Shown here piece after piece: positions 36,627 to 45,762 of a stretch of 64,000 nt of DNA (positions are counted from its first letter, which is position 1; every line of letters starts with the position of its first letter). The DNA is from 2-12-FULL-35-15 sp036386835. Its GTDB lineage: Bacteria; Bacteroidota; Bacteroidia; 2-12-FULL-35-15. The DNA lies in assembly GCA_036386835.1 (NCBI GenBank), contig DASVUX010000011.1:62001-126000 (forward strand), in the 5' to 3' direction. The position numbers and the translations under genes were made by a program. Below the pieces are notes generated by a model, which was not told where the DNA came from, did no database searches, and saw only the letters and a list, made by a program, of their open reading frames with translations.

Positions 36627-36887
36627 CACTCCGACTCCGCCCGGGATAACATAGTGAATACGTTGCATTAGTTGTCATTCCTACCATAGCGAAGGAATCT
36701 TCTTATTCGAAACTCTAGATTTCTCGACTCCGCCCGAGATGACATCTTAAGTGCGGGATATAGTTGTCATTTCGAGCGGAGTCGAGAAATAGACTTCGAC
36801 AATTTAACTCTCCACCTAACATTGAACAAGATCTGCGACTCCGCCCGAGATGACATTGAATAAGATCGCCTGACTCGCCCGATAACT
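36626..36887. repeat. Cluster of short GC-rich dispersed repeats
   Basis: At least five related elements lie in this gap after panC. The clearest are ATTTCTCGACTCCGCCCGAG-ATGACA (36719-36744), an inverted copy at 36765-36790 that differs at 2 of 26 bases, and a further direct copy at 36834-36854. Partial copies lie near 36628-36650 and 36865-36886. A second type (GTCATTCCTACCATAGCGAA then GGAATCT) starts at 36672. Copies occur elsewhere in the window (11544, 50371). No gene is visible here. Confidence 0.75.
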
Positions 36888-37198
36888 TAATCCTCCAGCA
36901 TCAGCAACGCTTCATTTAATTCCCCGAGTATCTTCCGGTTGTTCTGCGCCTGAGCGACTGCTATCCCCTTTTTATAGGTTTCAATTGCTTTTTCCGGCTG
37001 TAGGGATTTCTCATAGTATTTTCCAAGCTGGTAATAAGTTCCCAGATAACCGGGGTCTCGGCTGATAATCCCTTCGAGTGCATCAATAGCCGGATCTATA
37101 TTGCCGAGCTTGGCAAATTCGAGTGCAAGAGCATAGTTAAGGAACGGATCCGAAGGGTCCTCTTTTAACATCTGAAGTATTTGTTCGAGGCGGGCCAA
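36887..37198 (-). CDS. Small TPR-repeat protein
   Basis: A 103-aa helical protein with about two and a half tetratricopeptide repeats; LNYALALEFAKLGNIDPAIDAL and the following GTYYQLGKYYEKSLQPEKAIETY segment have the TPR spacing. It has no signal peptide, so it is probably a cytoplasmic interaction module. It starts 3 bases after the pheS stop codon, hence co-transcribed. Specific partner unknown. Confidence 0.8.
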   Translation of the reverse strand: MARLEQILQMLKEDPSDPFLNYALALEFAKLGNIDPAIDALEGIISRDPGYLGTYYQLGKYYEKSLQPEKAIETYKKGIAVAQAQNNRKILGELNEALLMLED

Positions 37199-37200
37199 TA

Positions 37201-38223
37201 TTACAGCGCTGATTTAAACTGTTTTAAAAACCTAACATCATTCTCAAAGAACAAACGGAGATCCTTTACCTGGTATTTTAGCATTGTTACACGCTCTACT
37301 CCCATTCCGAAAGCGAAGCCGCTGTACTGCCTGCTGTCTATCCCGCAATTATCGAGTACTGCAGGGTCCACCATGCCGCAGCCAAGGATCTCAACCCAGC
37401 CGGCTCCTTTACATATATTGCAGCCATCGCCTTTACAGAACGGGCAGGAAATATCCATCTCCGCGCTGATCTCGGTAAACGGGAAAAACGAGGGGCGTAA
37501 ACGGATCTGTGTTTCTTCCCCGAACATTTCTTTGGCGAAGTACATTAAGGTTTGTTTCAGATCAGAGAAGGAAACCTTCTTATCAATATATAAACCTTCC
37601 ACCTGGTGAAACTGGCAATGCGCCCTGGCAGAGATCGCCTCGTTACGATATACGCGTCCGGGTGAAATGGTGCGGATGGGAGGTTTGCTGTTCTCCATAA
37701 TATGCACCTGCACAGAAGAAGTTTGCGTACGTAAAACTATATCCGGATTCTCGTTGATATAAAAAGTATCCTGCATGTCGCGCGCAGGGTGGTCTGCCGG
37801 GGTGTTCAGAGCTGTAAAATTATGCCAGTCGTCCTCCACTTCGGGCCCTTCAGAAACAGTAAATCCTATTTTCGAAAATATATCGACTATCTGGTTACGG
37901 ACGATGGATAACGGATGGCGGGTGCCCACAGCAAAGGATTCAGCTGGCATCGTAAGATCAAGGTTGTTGCCCTGCTCATCTGTGTCCGACTCAAATTTTT
38001 CTTTCAGTTCGTTTAATTTATCCTGTGCCTTATTCTTCAGCTCGTTCAGCTTCTGGCCCACCTCTTTTCGTAATTCCGGGGCAACTGTCTTAAATTCATC
38101 GAACAATTCACCCAGCTTCCCTTTTTTACTTAACAAACGGATCCGGAATTCCTCCACATGCTCCCTGCTGCTGGCAGTAAACGAATCGATCTCTTCAACT
38201 AATTTTTCTATTCTCTCTTTCAT
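37201..38223 (-). CDS. pheS: Phenylalanine--tRNA ligase alpha subunit
   Basis: A 340-aa class II tRNA synthetase subunit of normal length. An N-terminal coiled coil (about 1-90) for tRNA binding precedes the catalytic domain with SEGPEVEDDWHNFTALN, motif 2 around SPGRVYRNEAISARAH, the RPSFFPFTEISAEMD block, the CPFCKGDGCNICKGAGW cysteine cluster and motif 3 GFAFGMGVERV. It charges tRNA-Phe with PheT, which is not in this window. It follows the cyclophilin gene by 34 bases and precedes a TPR gene by 2 bases. Confidence 0.97.
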   Translation of the reverse strand: MKERIEKLVEEIDSFTASSREHVEEFRIRLLSKKGKLGELFDEFKTVAPELRKEVGQKLNELKNKAQDKLNELKEKFESDTDEQGNNLDLTMPAESFAVGTRHPLSIVRNQIVDIFSKIGFTVSEGPEVEDDWHNFTALNTPADHPARDMQDTFYINENPDIVLRTQTSSVQVHIMENSKPPIRTISPGRVYRNEAISARAHCQFHQVEGLYIDKKVSFSDLKQTLMYFAKEMFGEETQIRLRPSFFPFTEISAEMDISCPFCKGDGCNICKGAGWVEILGCGMVDPAVLDNCGIDSRQYSGFAFGMGVERVTMLKYQVKDLRLFFENDVRFLKQFKSAL

Positions 38224-38257
38224 GTTATTCTTTACTCCCGGTTTTAACGCAACGAAG

Positions 38258-39106
38258 TTACTTAATTATTGAAATACTTTTAATCCGCACATCTTCAACC
38301 GGCCTGTTATTCTTATCTGTTTTAACCGCTGCAATGTTATCGATCACTTCAAGCCCTTCATACACTTCACCAAAAACCGTGTAGCTGTTATCGAGGTGCG
38401 GTGTTCCGCCAACTGTTGTATATGCCTGAATCTGTTCAGGACTAAAGGCATACACGGGTAAGCCCGGCAGTTCCGCGTCCACTTTTTTATTAATAATGTC
38501 ATAAACAAACTTAACGCTGTCGATCATCTCGGCTTTATTGTATCTCTTATATTTTTCCAGATATTCCTTATTCTCTGTCCTGTTGATCACATCATTAAAC
38601 AGTTTCATTTTGGTGATTCTTTTTGCCTGGACTTTTAACAGCGAGTCTGTCCATACACGGCCTTGTACAATGTAGAACTGTGACCCCGAAGAAGCCTGGG
38701 AAGGATTTTCAAAATCACTGTCGCGTGCCGCGGCAAGCACCCCTTTTTTATGAAAGAGCTTTGGGTTGAATTCAGCAGGCACGGTATAAGAAGGGCCGCC
38801 ATCCCCAAGCAGCACACCATAGGGCGCTTTCTTCGAATCAGGGTCACCTCCCTGGATCATGAAGTTCTGGATCACACGATGGAACAAAAGACTGTCGAAA
38901 TAATGCTCATTGGCAAGCTTTAGGAAATTATCCCTGTGCAACGGGGTTTCATTGTACAGCCTGATTTTCATTGTTCCCATGTTGGTTACCACCAGCACCC
39001 TGATATCCCCCGAAACATCATCTTTGAACGTAAGAAAAGATGAAAAAGCGACAACGGCAAGGGATAGAAGTGCCATGACTACGGATTTATTTTTGTTTTT
39101 CATCAA
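38258..39106 (-). CDS. Exported cyclophilin-type peptidylprolyl isomerase
   Basis: A 282-aa protein with an N-terminal hydrophobic leader (VVMALLSLAVVAFSSFL), so it is secreted or membrane-anchored. The cyclophilin fold is clear from FHRVIQNFMIQGGDP, GSQFYIVQGRVW, YTVFGEVYEGLEVIDNIAAV. An insertion of about 60 residues (LLKVQAKRITKM to LPGLPVYAFSPEQ) lies between core strands, as in several Bacteroidota homologues. It assists folding of exported proteins by cis-trans isomerisation of prolines. It lies 34 bases upstream of pheS. Confidence 0.93.
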   Translation of the reverse strand: MMKNKNKSVVMALLSLAVVAFSSFLTFKDDVSGDIRVLVVTNMGTMKIRLYNETPLHRDNFLKLANEHYFDSLLFHRVIQNFMIQGGDPDSKKAPYGVLLGDGGPSYTVPAEFNPKLFHKKGVLAAARDSDFENPSQASSGSQFYIVQGRVWTDSLLKVQAKRITKMKLFNDVINRTENKEYLEKYKRYNKAEMIDSVKFVYDIINKKVDAELPGLPVYAFSPEQIQAYTTVGGTPHLDNSYTVFGEVYEGLEVIDNIAAVKTDKNNRPVEDVRIKSISIIK

Positions 39107-39122
39107 TATTGTATTAAATTTG
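39092..39122 (+). promoter_or_regulatory. Putative promoter for the small lipoprotein gene
   Basis: TTTG (39092-39095), a 19-base spacer and TAAATTTG (39115-39122) match the Bacteroidota consensus on the plus strand. The ATG at 39205 lies about 80 bases downstream, and the element overlaps the start of the divergent cyclophilin gene. Confidence 0.4.
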
Positions 39123-39204
39123 TTTAGTAAATATAATTATCCTTGGCGAGAACAGAAGGAACCTATTAATAAAATTCGTTTTTTACAACAATAAAATCAT
39201 CCTC

Positions 39205-39564
39205 ATGAAAAATTTTACTTTTAAATTTTCTGCGTTTGCTTGTGCTTTTATCCTGCTGTTTACAGCATTTAGCAGCTCATCATGCAAAAAAGATAAAACG
39301 TGTCACGGTACGGTTCATGTTGTTGATACAGCAGGTGTACCGGTTGCGAATGCAACTGTAAAGCTTGCTGCGCCTTCGGTTAATGGTGACGTTACTTACA
39401 GTGAAACTACTGACGGTTCGGGAAATGCCAAATTCGAAGTGAAGCTTCCGGCTATATTCGATGTTACTGCAACCAAAACCACCTATTTCGGAATGGTTGG
39501 AACAGGTGTTCTCCGCCTTGACGAGCCGGGCAAGACCAATGAAGTAACTGTTACGATCGAATAA
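39205..39564 (+). CDS. Small lipoprotein with carboxypeptidase-regulatory-like beta-sandwich
   Basis: A 119-aa lipoprotein: hydrophobic leader then SSSSC (Cys27), so it is lipid-anchored. The mature part (GTVHVVDTAGVPVANATVKL ... TDGSGNAKFEVKLPAIFDVTA) has the CarboxypepD_reg/Big-like pattern of a single beta-sandwich. Such domains serve in binding rather than catalysis. It is convergent with the 116-aa gene, whose end is adjacent. Confidence 0.8.
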   Translation: MKNFTFKFSAFACAFILLFTAFSSSSCKKDKTCHGTVHVVDTAGVPVANATVKLAAPSVNGDVTYSETTDGSGNAKFEVKLPAIFDVTATKTTYFGMVGTGVLRLDEPGKTNEVTVTIE

Positions 39565-39915
39565 TTACTCCCCGATCAATTCATTTGCCTTAAAGTATTC
39601 AATGATGGCCTGCTTAATAAGCTGCTGCTGCTGCATTGGCTTTAGCGGGGGAAGCTTTTCATTAACTTTCCAGTGCGGCCAGCCGTCTTTATCGAGGCCT
39701 TCATACTCATAATAACCATACGGTGTAAGCAACGTGCAGATGGCAATATGCATTACATCCAGCTTCTCATTCTTATTCAGCTTCACCTTACCTTTCCCCA
39801 GTTCCTGGATACCTATTAAAAAAAGGATCGCCTGCTCATCTATTTCTTCACCGAATTGTGGTGCAAGTGTCTGCATTACTTTTGTAAACTCTGCGTCTGT
39901 TTCTTCTTTATTCAC
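39565..39915 (-). CDS. Conserved hypothetical protein
   Basis: A 116-aa soluble, mainly helical protein with no signal peptide. The GYYEYEGLDKDGWPHW segment with many aromatic residues is distinctive and looks like a conserved core. I recall similar short proteins in Bacteroidota without known function. It follows the 3-hydroxyanthranilate dioxygenase gene by 125 bases on the same strand. Confidence 0.75.
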   Translation of the reverse strand: MNKEETDAEFTKVMQTLAPQFGEEIDEQAILFLIGIQELGKGKVKLNKNEKLDVMHIAICTLLTPYGYYEYEGLDKDGWPHWKVNEKLPPLKPMQQQQLIKQAIIEYFKANELIGE

Positions 39916-40040
39916 TTATCTATGAATTACAAATTTGTACTCATTTACTACTACTCTTTGTGCCTGGCCATTTCCAACCCAAACAGGAATGTGCCAGCCG
40001 GTTCGACCATAATTGGCAATTCAGGATGACCGCCTTTCCT

Positions 40041-40583
40041 TTAATGAGAAGCATTCTTTTCCTGCGGTGCAACAGGGGGCTCCATAACATGCCCGCACTT
40101 TTTACACGTCCGCATTTCCTGGCTTCCGTAAAATAAAGCAAATGTTTCCTGGAACTGTGTCATGATGTTTGTGAGCTTAAACTTTCGCTCATACAACAAA
40201 TTATTACATTTCTCACAAAACCACATCAAGCCGTCCTCTTCGCCTTCCCTCCGTTTACGCTCCATTACCAGGCCGATTGTATTCGCCCCCCTCATGGGGT
40301 TATGAGGCACCCTGGGCGGAAGCAAAAAGATATCCCCTTCTTTAATATCCACGGTAACCGATTTTCCATCTTCCTGGATGCCGACTTTAATATCGCCCTC
40401 CAGCTGATAAAAGAACTCTTCACTTTCATTAAAGTGATAATCTTTCCGGGAATTTGGTCCGCCTACTACCATTACAATGAACTCCGTATTCTCGTAAACA
40501 ACTTTATTCCCAACGGGGGGTTTTAATAAATGACGGTTTTCATCAATCCATTTTTTGAAGTTGAAAGGTCTTTGTATTGACAT
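40041..40583 (-). CDS. nbaC: 3-Hydroxyanthranilate 3,4-dioxygenase
   Basis: A 180-aa cupin enzyme that opens the ring of 3-hydroxyanthranilate, giving the precursor of quinolinate for NAD synthesis or entering tryptophan degradation. Iron ligands appear as H50 and E56 in DYHFNESEEFF and H94 in PPRVPHNP. The bacterial form carries a second, rubredoxin-like iron site, here CEKC and CKKC in the C-terminal third. Length is normal for bacterial HAAO. It starts 10 bases after the TonB receptor gene stop, so they are probably co-transcribed. Other kynurenine-pathway genes are not in the window. Confidence 0.93.
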   Translation of the reverse strand: MSIQRPFNFKKWIDENRHLLKPPVGNKVVYENTEFIVMVVGGPNSRKDYHFNESEEFFYQLEGDIKVGIQEDGKSVTVDIKEGDIFLLPPRVPHNPMRGANTIGLVMERKRREGEEDGLMWFCEKCNNLLYERKFKLTNIMTQFQETFALFYGSQEMRTCKKCGHVMEPPVAPQEKNASH

Positions 40584-40593
40584 GGTTTCTATA

Positions 40594-42927
40594 TTAAAAT
40601 TTAATTGTTACCTGGATTGCGTATGTTCTCGGAGGCTGCATATCTGCAGGCCTTCCAACATACTCATAATTAAATACATTATTTACAATGAACCCTACTT
40701 TTGCCATTTTGTTCATTTGATAAGAAAGCCTTGCATCAAAAACCAGGTCTCCGTTCTTATTCTTTTCGCGGTATTCCTTCACTCCCTCAATTCCTGAAAG
40801 GGGTTCTACAAAGAAGCGGTCGATGTTTTTCATAAAACTATTATAGCGGCAGCTTCCGCCAAGGCTGAACCTTTTATATCCAAATTCAACATCTCCTTTG
40901 GCTGTATGTTCATACCTGTACTTTAAAATATTCTGGTACGTTGTGCCTTTGGCTGTATCCACAGCAGGGTCAAAATCCACTTGCACAGGATTGATGTACG
41001 TGTATCCCATCAGTGCGCTCATGTTCACCGGACCTATTTTTCCCTGCCCCATCAGGGAAACTTCAAATCCGGTGATCCGGGTATTCCCCACATTTTGCGC
41101 CATAAAACCGATCCCTAATTCCTGGGCTGTCGGGGTGGGACCAGCGAACGGATATTGCAGAGGCCCATACTGCCCGAATGTGAACTCCATCATGTCCTTA
41201 TATTCTGTCCTGAAAAAAGCAAGATCTATAAACCCTTTCCACTCACCCAGGCTGATCCCCTGTTTGATCCCAATCTCTGCGCTCCATCCGCTTTCTGGCC
41301 TTAAGGTATCATTCGGATAAAGGTCAAGCCCGCTCGCAGTGGTTTTAATATAACGCTCAGCAACACTGGGGAAGCGGAAGCCCTGCCCGAAGGAAGCACG
41401 GAGGAAAGTAGCTTTGGCAAGCTGGTAATTCAGACCTAAGCGTCCTACAGGCTTTACCTTTGATTTCTTTGCAAGAACTTTCGATTCATCCAATAAAAGA
41501 TAAACATCTTCCTCTGTTTCCACGGTATCTGTTTTGAAATATTCACCTCTTACACCCAGCGAAACGGAAAGCTTTTTAAAGAATCTTTTATCGAGCTGCA
41601 GGTATGCAGAGGCATTAGTGCTGAAATGCGTGCCGTAAAGCGCTCCCGAATGCACTTCATTATAATTGCAAACAAGCCCTGTTGTGGCTGTGAAATCTTT
41701 TTTGAACCGTTTCTGGAACTGGTATTCGCTGTAATATACATCAGCCGTTGATTCCTGGTTGGTGCTGTTCAGGTTTTTGGTCCTGAAGAACCTGCCCCTT
41801 AACGAATGCCTTGCACCGTTTTCCGTATGATATGTAATGAATGGATCAATGTTCGTCCTGTAGGTGGTAAAATGGCTCAGGTCACCTCCGCTTGGGCGGT
41901 ATGCCCCGCTGTCGGCATTCTGCCAGATCAGGAACAGACCTCCCTGTGTGCGGATCGTGTTTGCATTTACTCCCACTGCAAGGCCTTTGATCTTTTTAAA
42001 GCGATAGCGGAGATTCACATTTAAACGGTAGCGTTGCTCCGTTTCCAGCTCACGATAGCCTTTATCATCAAATATATTAGCTCCTATCACCAGGTCGAGC
42101 TGCCTGATCTTTTGTGCATGATAAAAATTCACCCCACCGAATGTCGGGTTACCATCCTGCCACCAAACAAGCGCATTTCTTTTCGGACGGTCATAATATC
42201 CCCCGTTAAAAACGAGCTTTGTTTCAGGCTCCTCTTTAGCATAAGCCGTACGAAAATTGATCACACCGTTCAATGCGGAAGAACCAAATAAAGCGGAAGA
42301 CGCTCCTTTGATCACCTCGATCTGTTCGCAGTTCTCTACCGGCAGGAAGTTCCATTTAACGTCACCGGCATCAGCAGTAAGCATTGGCATTTCATCAACC
42401 ATCAGCAGCACCCTGCTTCCCGCACCGTAGCTGAAGCCGCTTCCTCCGCGGATGTTCGCCTGCCCATCGATCATGTTCACGCCCGGGACCTGCTCCATGA
42501 TGGTTTCAATATTATTTGTGTTCTTGTTCTCTATGAGTGATGGCCTGATGACCTCCATAGAAACGGTTACATCACCAAGCCGCTGCTCGAAACGTCCGGC
42601 AGAAACCACTACAACATCCAGCTGTTTCGAATCTGACTGCATTTCCTTATTAAGGACAAGCGTGTCATTTTCTTTGAGATCCACTTCAGCAGTTTGTGAC
42701 AGGTAACCCGTGAAACGGAATTCGATCTTATGTTTACCGGGCCGGGTCCTTATGAAATAATTACCGTTAATATCTGTCACAGCACCCGTGGAATCATCGA
42801 GGACAGCATTGCCTCCAACGATGGTCTCCTTATTGGCGGAATCGGAGATCTTCCCTTTTAGATAAGCTGACTGGGCAAACGAAGCAATTGCATGAATGAA
42901 AAATAACGGAGTAATCAATTTCTTCAT
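40594..42927 (-). CDS. TonB-dependent receptor with carboxypeptidase-like N-terminal domain
   Basis: A 777-aa outer-membrane receptor. After a signal peptide (cleavage near SFAQ), residues about 21-100 form a CarboxypepD_reg-like domain (LKGKISDSANKETIVGGNAV). The plug follows (VPGVNMIDGQANIRGGSGFSYGAGSR and EVIKGASSALFGSSALNGVIN), then a beta-barrel ending in YAIQVTIKF with the terminal Phe. It takes up a substrate at the expense of TonB energy; the ligand cannot be read from sequence. Fe-siderophore or vitamin-type transport is possible. No SusD partner is adjacent. It sits upstream of 3-hydroxyanthranilate dioxygenase. Confidence 0.93.
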   Translation of the reverse strand: MKKLITPLFFIHAIASFAQSAYLKGKISDSANKETIVGGNAVLDDSTGAVTDINGNYFIRTRPGKHKIEFRFTGYLSQTAEVDLKENDTLVLNKEMQSDSKQLDVVVVSAGRFEQRLGDVTVSMEVIRPSLIENKNTNNIETIMEQVPGVNMIDGQANIRGGSGFSYGAGSRVLLMVDEMPMLTADAGDVKWNFLPVENCEQIEVIKGASSALFGSSALNGVINFRTAYAKEEPETKLVFNGGYYDRPKRNALVWWQDGNPTFGGVNFYHAQKIRQLDLVIGANIFDDKGYRELETEQRYRLNVNLRYRFKKIKGLAVGVNANTIRTQGGLFLIWQNADSGAYRPSGGDLSHFTTYRTNIDPFITYHTENGARHSLRGRFFRTKNLNSTNQESTADVYYSEYQFQKRFKKDFTATTGLVCNYNEVHSGALYGTHFSTNASAYLQLDKRFFKKLSVSLGVRGEYFKTDTVETEEDVYLLLDESKVLAKKSKVKPVGRLGLNYQLAKATFLRASFGQGFRFPSVAERYIKTTASGLDLYPNDTLRPESGWSAEIGIKQGISLGEWKGFIDLAFFRTEYKDMMEFTFGQYGPLQYPFAGPTPTAQELGIGFMAQNVGNTRITGFEVSLMGQGKIGPVNMSALMGYTYINPVQVDFDPAVDTAKGTTYQNILKYRYEHTAKGDVEFGYKRFSLGGSCRYNSFMKNIDRFFVEPLSGIEGVKEYREKNKNGDLVFDARLSYQMNKMAKVGFIVNNVFNYEYVGRPADMQPPRTYAIQVTIKF

Positions 42928-43139
42928 CTGTCTCTATATGGTTACAAATGTCATTGCTAAAATTAATTTTCAACAGCAAGGGCACAGCATTCTTTAATTT
43001 CTATTTTTGTGTTCTATGAATAGTGCAATGTACAAATAATTGCATTTTCACACAAATATGAACATGGCGGCCCAATACTCCGGGACAAGGTGTTCAGGAT
43101 CATAAAAGATCTTTTTTCAATTGAAATTATTTATTGTAA

Positions 43140-44237
43140 ATGGAGAATCTTAAATATAAGATCGCACTCACATTGATCCATAATATTGGCGATGTCCGCG
43201 CGAAGAACCTGGTGTCCTATTGCGGAAGTGTGGAAGCGGTGTTCAGAGAAAAACGGTCTGCGCTGGAAAAAATTCCGGGCATCGGGACTGTGTATGCAAA
43301 AGCAGTAACTGAACAAACGGTATTTGCCCGTGCGGAAGAGGAGATCCGTTTTATGCAAAAACATGGCATAACACCGGTGTTTTATCTTGATGCTGCTTAT
43401 CCGAAGAGACTAAGTCATTGTGAAGACAGTCCCGTTATGCTTTATATGAAAGGTGAAACCGATCTGAACCAGGAAAAAGTGATCAGTATTGTGGGCACAC
43501 GGGAAGCTACCGATTACGGAAGAGAACTTTGCGAAAAGCTGGTTGCTGATCTTGCACTATTTAATCCACTTATAGTAAGCGGGCTTGCCTACGGGATAGA
43601 TATTTATGCTCACAGGGCAGCGCTTGAAAACAACCTGCATACGGTTGGCGTATTTGCTCATGGGCTGGATAAGGTGTATCCTGCGGTGCATAAATCAACT
43701 GCGGAAAAGATGATGCGACAGGGCGCATTGCTCACTGACTTTACGAGCGGAACAAAACCTGACCGCGAAAATTTCCCCCGCAGGAACCGTATCGTAGCCG
43801 GAATTGCTGATGCTACTATTGTTATTGAATCCAAACGTGACGGTGGATCACTGATTACCGCAGACATTGCCAACAGTTACAACCGCGATGTTTTCGCATT
43901 TCCGGGCAGGGTTGGCGACCCCACTTCGGAAGGATGCAATAATATCATCAAGCAAAACAAAGCTGCGCTGATCCAGTCGGCAGCGGATCTCATTTATATA
44001 ATGGGCTGGGAAGCGCTGAAGCCAAAGAATGTACCCGTCCAAAAACAATTGTTCCTTGAGCTTAAACCGGATGAAGAAACTCTCGTGAACGTTTTGAAGG
44101 AAAAAAATGCGATCAATATTGATGACATATGCCACAGCGCGAAGATGCCAATGAGCAAAGTATCATCATTGCTGCTTACGCTGGAATTTTCCGGTATTGT
44201 GAGATCACTTCCCGGGAAAATGTATAAGTTGAATTAA
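43140..44237 (+). CDS. dprA: DNA-processing protein DprA
   Basis: A 365-aa protein of normal length. N-terminal helix-hairpin-helix elements (LTLIHNIGDVRAKNL and LEKIPGIGTVYAKAV) lead to the Rossmann-like DprA core with ISIVGTREATDYG, IVSGLAYGIDIYAHRAAL, FPRRNRIVAGIAD and FAFPGRVGDPTSEGCN. The C-terminal winged helix (about 300-365) is present. DprA loads RecA onto incoming single-stranded DNA during natural transformation, so the organism may be competent, though homologues are also common in non-competent species. It is monocistronic between the divergent TonB receptor gene and a terminator. Confidence 0.96.
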   Translation: MENLKYKIALTLIHNIGDVRAKNLVSYCGSVEAVFREKRSALEKIPGIGTVYAKAVTEQTVFARAEEEIRFMQKHGITPVFYLDAAYPKRLSHCEDSPVMLYMKGETDLNQEKVISIVGTREATDYGRELCEKLVADLALFNPLIVSGLAYGIDIYAHRAALENNLHTVGVFAHGLDKVYPAVHKSTAEKMMRQGALLTDFTSGTKPDRENFPRRNRIVAGIADATIVIESKRDGGSLITADIANSYNRDVFAFPGRVGDPTSEGCNNIIKQNKAALIQSAADLIYIMGWEALKPKNVPVQKQLFLELKPDEETLVNVLKEKNAINIDDICHSAKMPMSKVSSLLLTLEFSGIVRSLPGKMYKLN

Positions 44238-44340
44238 GGGGTAAGGAATGAAGCCAGAATTCTAAGAGTATAAAAAAAGCTAAGAGTTGCAGCTAATTGT
44301 AAGGAGGAGATAAAAATCCTGAGGTACAACTCAAAACAAA

Positions 44341-44376
44341 AAAGTCAAAAGAGGGATTAACCACCTTTTGACTTTT
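44341..44376. terminator. Bidirectional intrinsic terminator
   Basis: AAAGTCAAAAG pairs with CTTTTGACTTT (arms 44341-44351 and 44365-44375), with A-rich and T-rich flanks. It separates dprA from the convergent coiled-coil gene. Confidence 0.82.
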
Positions 44377-44397
44377 AACTTAATCGTTTATGGCTTT

Positions 44398-45066
44398 TTA
44401 TTCTACTGCCTTCAACTTCTTATCGATATCAGCCACTACTTTCTTCTGTGCTTCTATCTCCGCTTTTTTCTTATCCTGGTCAGTTTTGTTCTTTACAATG
44501 TCCTGCTCGGCTTTTGTGATCTTCGCCTTGTAATCGGTGATATCATCGTTCAGGTTCTTGTTCTCCTTTTCAAGCGATTTCTGCTCGTCCTCAAAGCCAG
44601 ACTGGATCTTCTGGGCGGCTTTCAGCTTGTCGGCAATAGCCCCTTTGGTTGCTTCAACGGCAAAGTCTTTCACCATGTTCTCAGCCACTTTATATTGGTC
44701 CTTGTGTTCACCTGAATTTAAATAAGCACCTCCAAGATCAAACGCTACCACGAATGTAATTTCCGGATCGCCTTTTTTTCCTAGAGCCTTCCCATAAATA
44801 TCAATCGTGTTGTTTCCCATCTCCTTAATAGTAGCATGATCAACGAAGATTGCACCATCCTTTGAAGAACGTTTACCATCATATTTTTTCATGTAAGAAC
44901 GGAAAGCGTCTTCGGCATCAGAAGGACTGATCTCATAAAGAGTAACAGTCAGTGCATTATGGCCTCCGCCACCAATGTTTTCATTTGACTCCTTAACCTT
45001 GATTTTTTGTGAATAGCCTGCAATACCTATGGACATTGCCATAACCAGCGTAAATAATTTCTTCAT
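44398..45066 (-). CDS. Exported coiled-coil protein of unknown function
   Basis: A 222-aa protein with a signal peptide (MKKLFTLVMAMSIGIAGYSQ). Residues about 25-140 are a mixed domain without a motif I know; residues about 140-220 are a highly charged coiled coil (KAQKIQSGFEDEQKSLEKEN onward). Probably periplasmic. Function cannot be assigned. It lies downstream of the DUF502 gene on the same strand, 57 bases apart. Confidence 0.75.
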   Translation of the reverse strand: MKKLFTLVMAMSIGIAGYSQKIKVKESNENIGGGGHNALTVTLYEISPSDAEDAFRSYMKKYDGKRSSKDGAIFVDHATIKEMGNNTIDIYGKALGKKGDPEITFVVAFDLGGAYLNSGEHKDQYKVAENMVKDFAVEATKGAIADKLKAAQKIQSGFEDEQKSLEKENKNLNDDITDYKAKITKAEQDIVKNKTDQDKKKAEIEAQKKVVADIDKKLKAVE

Positions 45067-45122
45067 GTGTGGGATTTTTTAAATGTCAAGTACAAGATAC
45101 AATTCTTCTGTCAAATAAAAAA

Positions 45123-45704
45123 TTATTCTTTATCGTCAAGATCTGTCACCCCGCCTGATACTATGAACTTCATCACCTCAGCTGAGGAAGCATCTACAAT
45201 GGTGATGTGATCTGCAGGAACGATAAGAAGGTTGCCTGAGAAGGAATAGGATAAAGGGACATATACAGCATAATGCCCTTTTTTAAGATTAAGCTCCGAA
45301 AGGTCTTCCTGGGTGATAAAGCCCAGCTGCTGGATATTATTCTCCTTGTTGATTGTTACAAGGACGGGCTTGTTGAACCTCTTTTTACTTCCGACAAATG
45401 CGGAGAACAGGTCTTTGATAGAGGAATAAACGGTCTTGATCACGGGGGTGTGTTCCAGTGCACTGTCAAAGGTATTGAACAGTGGCCTGAGAATAATAGA
45501 AGATCCAAGCAAACCCATCAGGAATATAAGTACCAGCGCTGTTAATATGATTATAAAAGGGTCGATCACCGGGCTGACAATAGTTCCAAAAACGCTGAAC
45601 AATGAGCCTACCCAGACAATTACCTTATAAACCACAATACCGGTAACTGCAACGGGAACGGTAATCACAAGTCCCTGGATAAAATAACGGATGATCTTTG
45701 ACAT
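45123..45704 (-). CDS. DUF502 family membrane protein
   Basis: A 193-aa integral membrane protein. Two long hydrophobic helices (about 8-30 and 48-72) are followed by the family features HTPVIKTVYSSIKDLFSAF and VPLSYSFSGNLLIVPADHITIVD-type stretches. DUF502 proteins are widespread in bacteria and plants; function is unknown. A -7 box TAACTTTG lies 20 bases upstream of the ATG. It follows nadD by 58 bases. Confidence 0.87.
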   Translation of the reverse strand: MSKIIRYFIQGLVITVPVAVTGIVVYKVIVWVGSLFSVFGTIVSPVIDPFIIILTALVLIFLMGLLGSSIILRPLFNTFDSALEHTPVIKTVYSSIKDLFSAFVGSKKRFNKPVLVTINKENNIQQLGFITQEDLSELNLKKGHYAVYVPLSYSFSGNLLIVPADHITIVDASSAEVMKFIVSGGVTDLDDKE

Positions 45705-45724
45705 CTATTGCTGAAATTTCAACG

Positions 45725-45732
45725 CAAAGTTA
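45725..45732 (-). promoter_or_regulatory. Putative -7 box (TAACTTTG) for the DUF502 gene
   Basis: TAACTTTG on the minus strand lies 20 bases before the ATG at 45704. No TTG is found at the -33 distance. Confidence 0.42.
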
Positions 45733-45762
45733 GGAATAATGCGACACCGGAGGGTTGTAACC

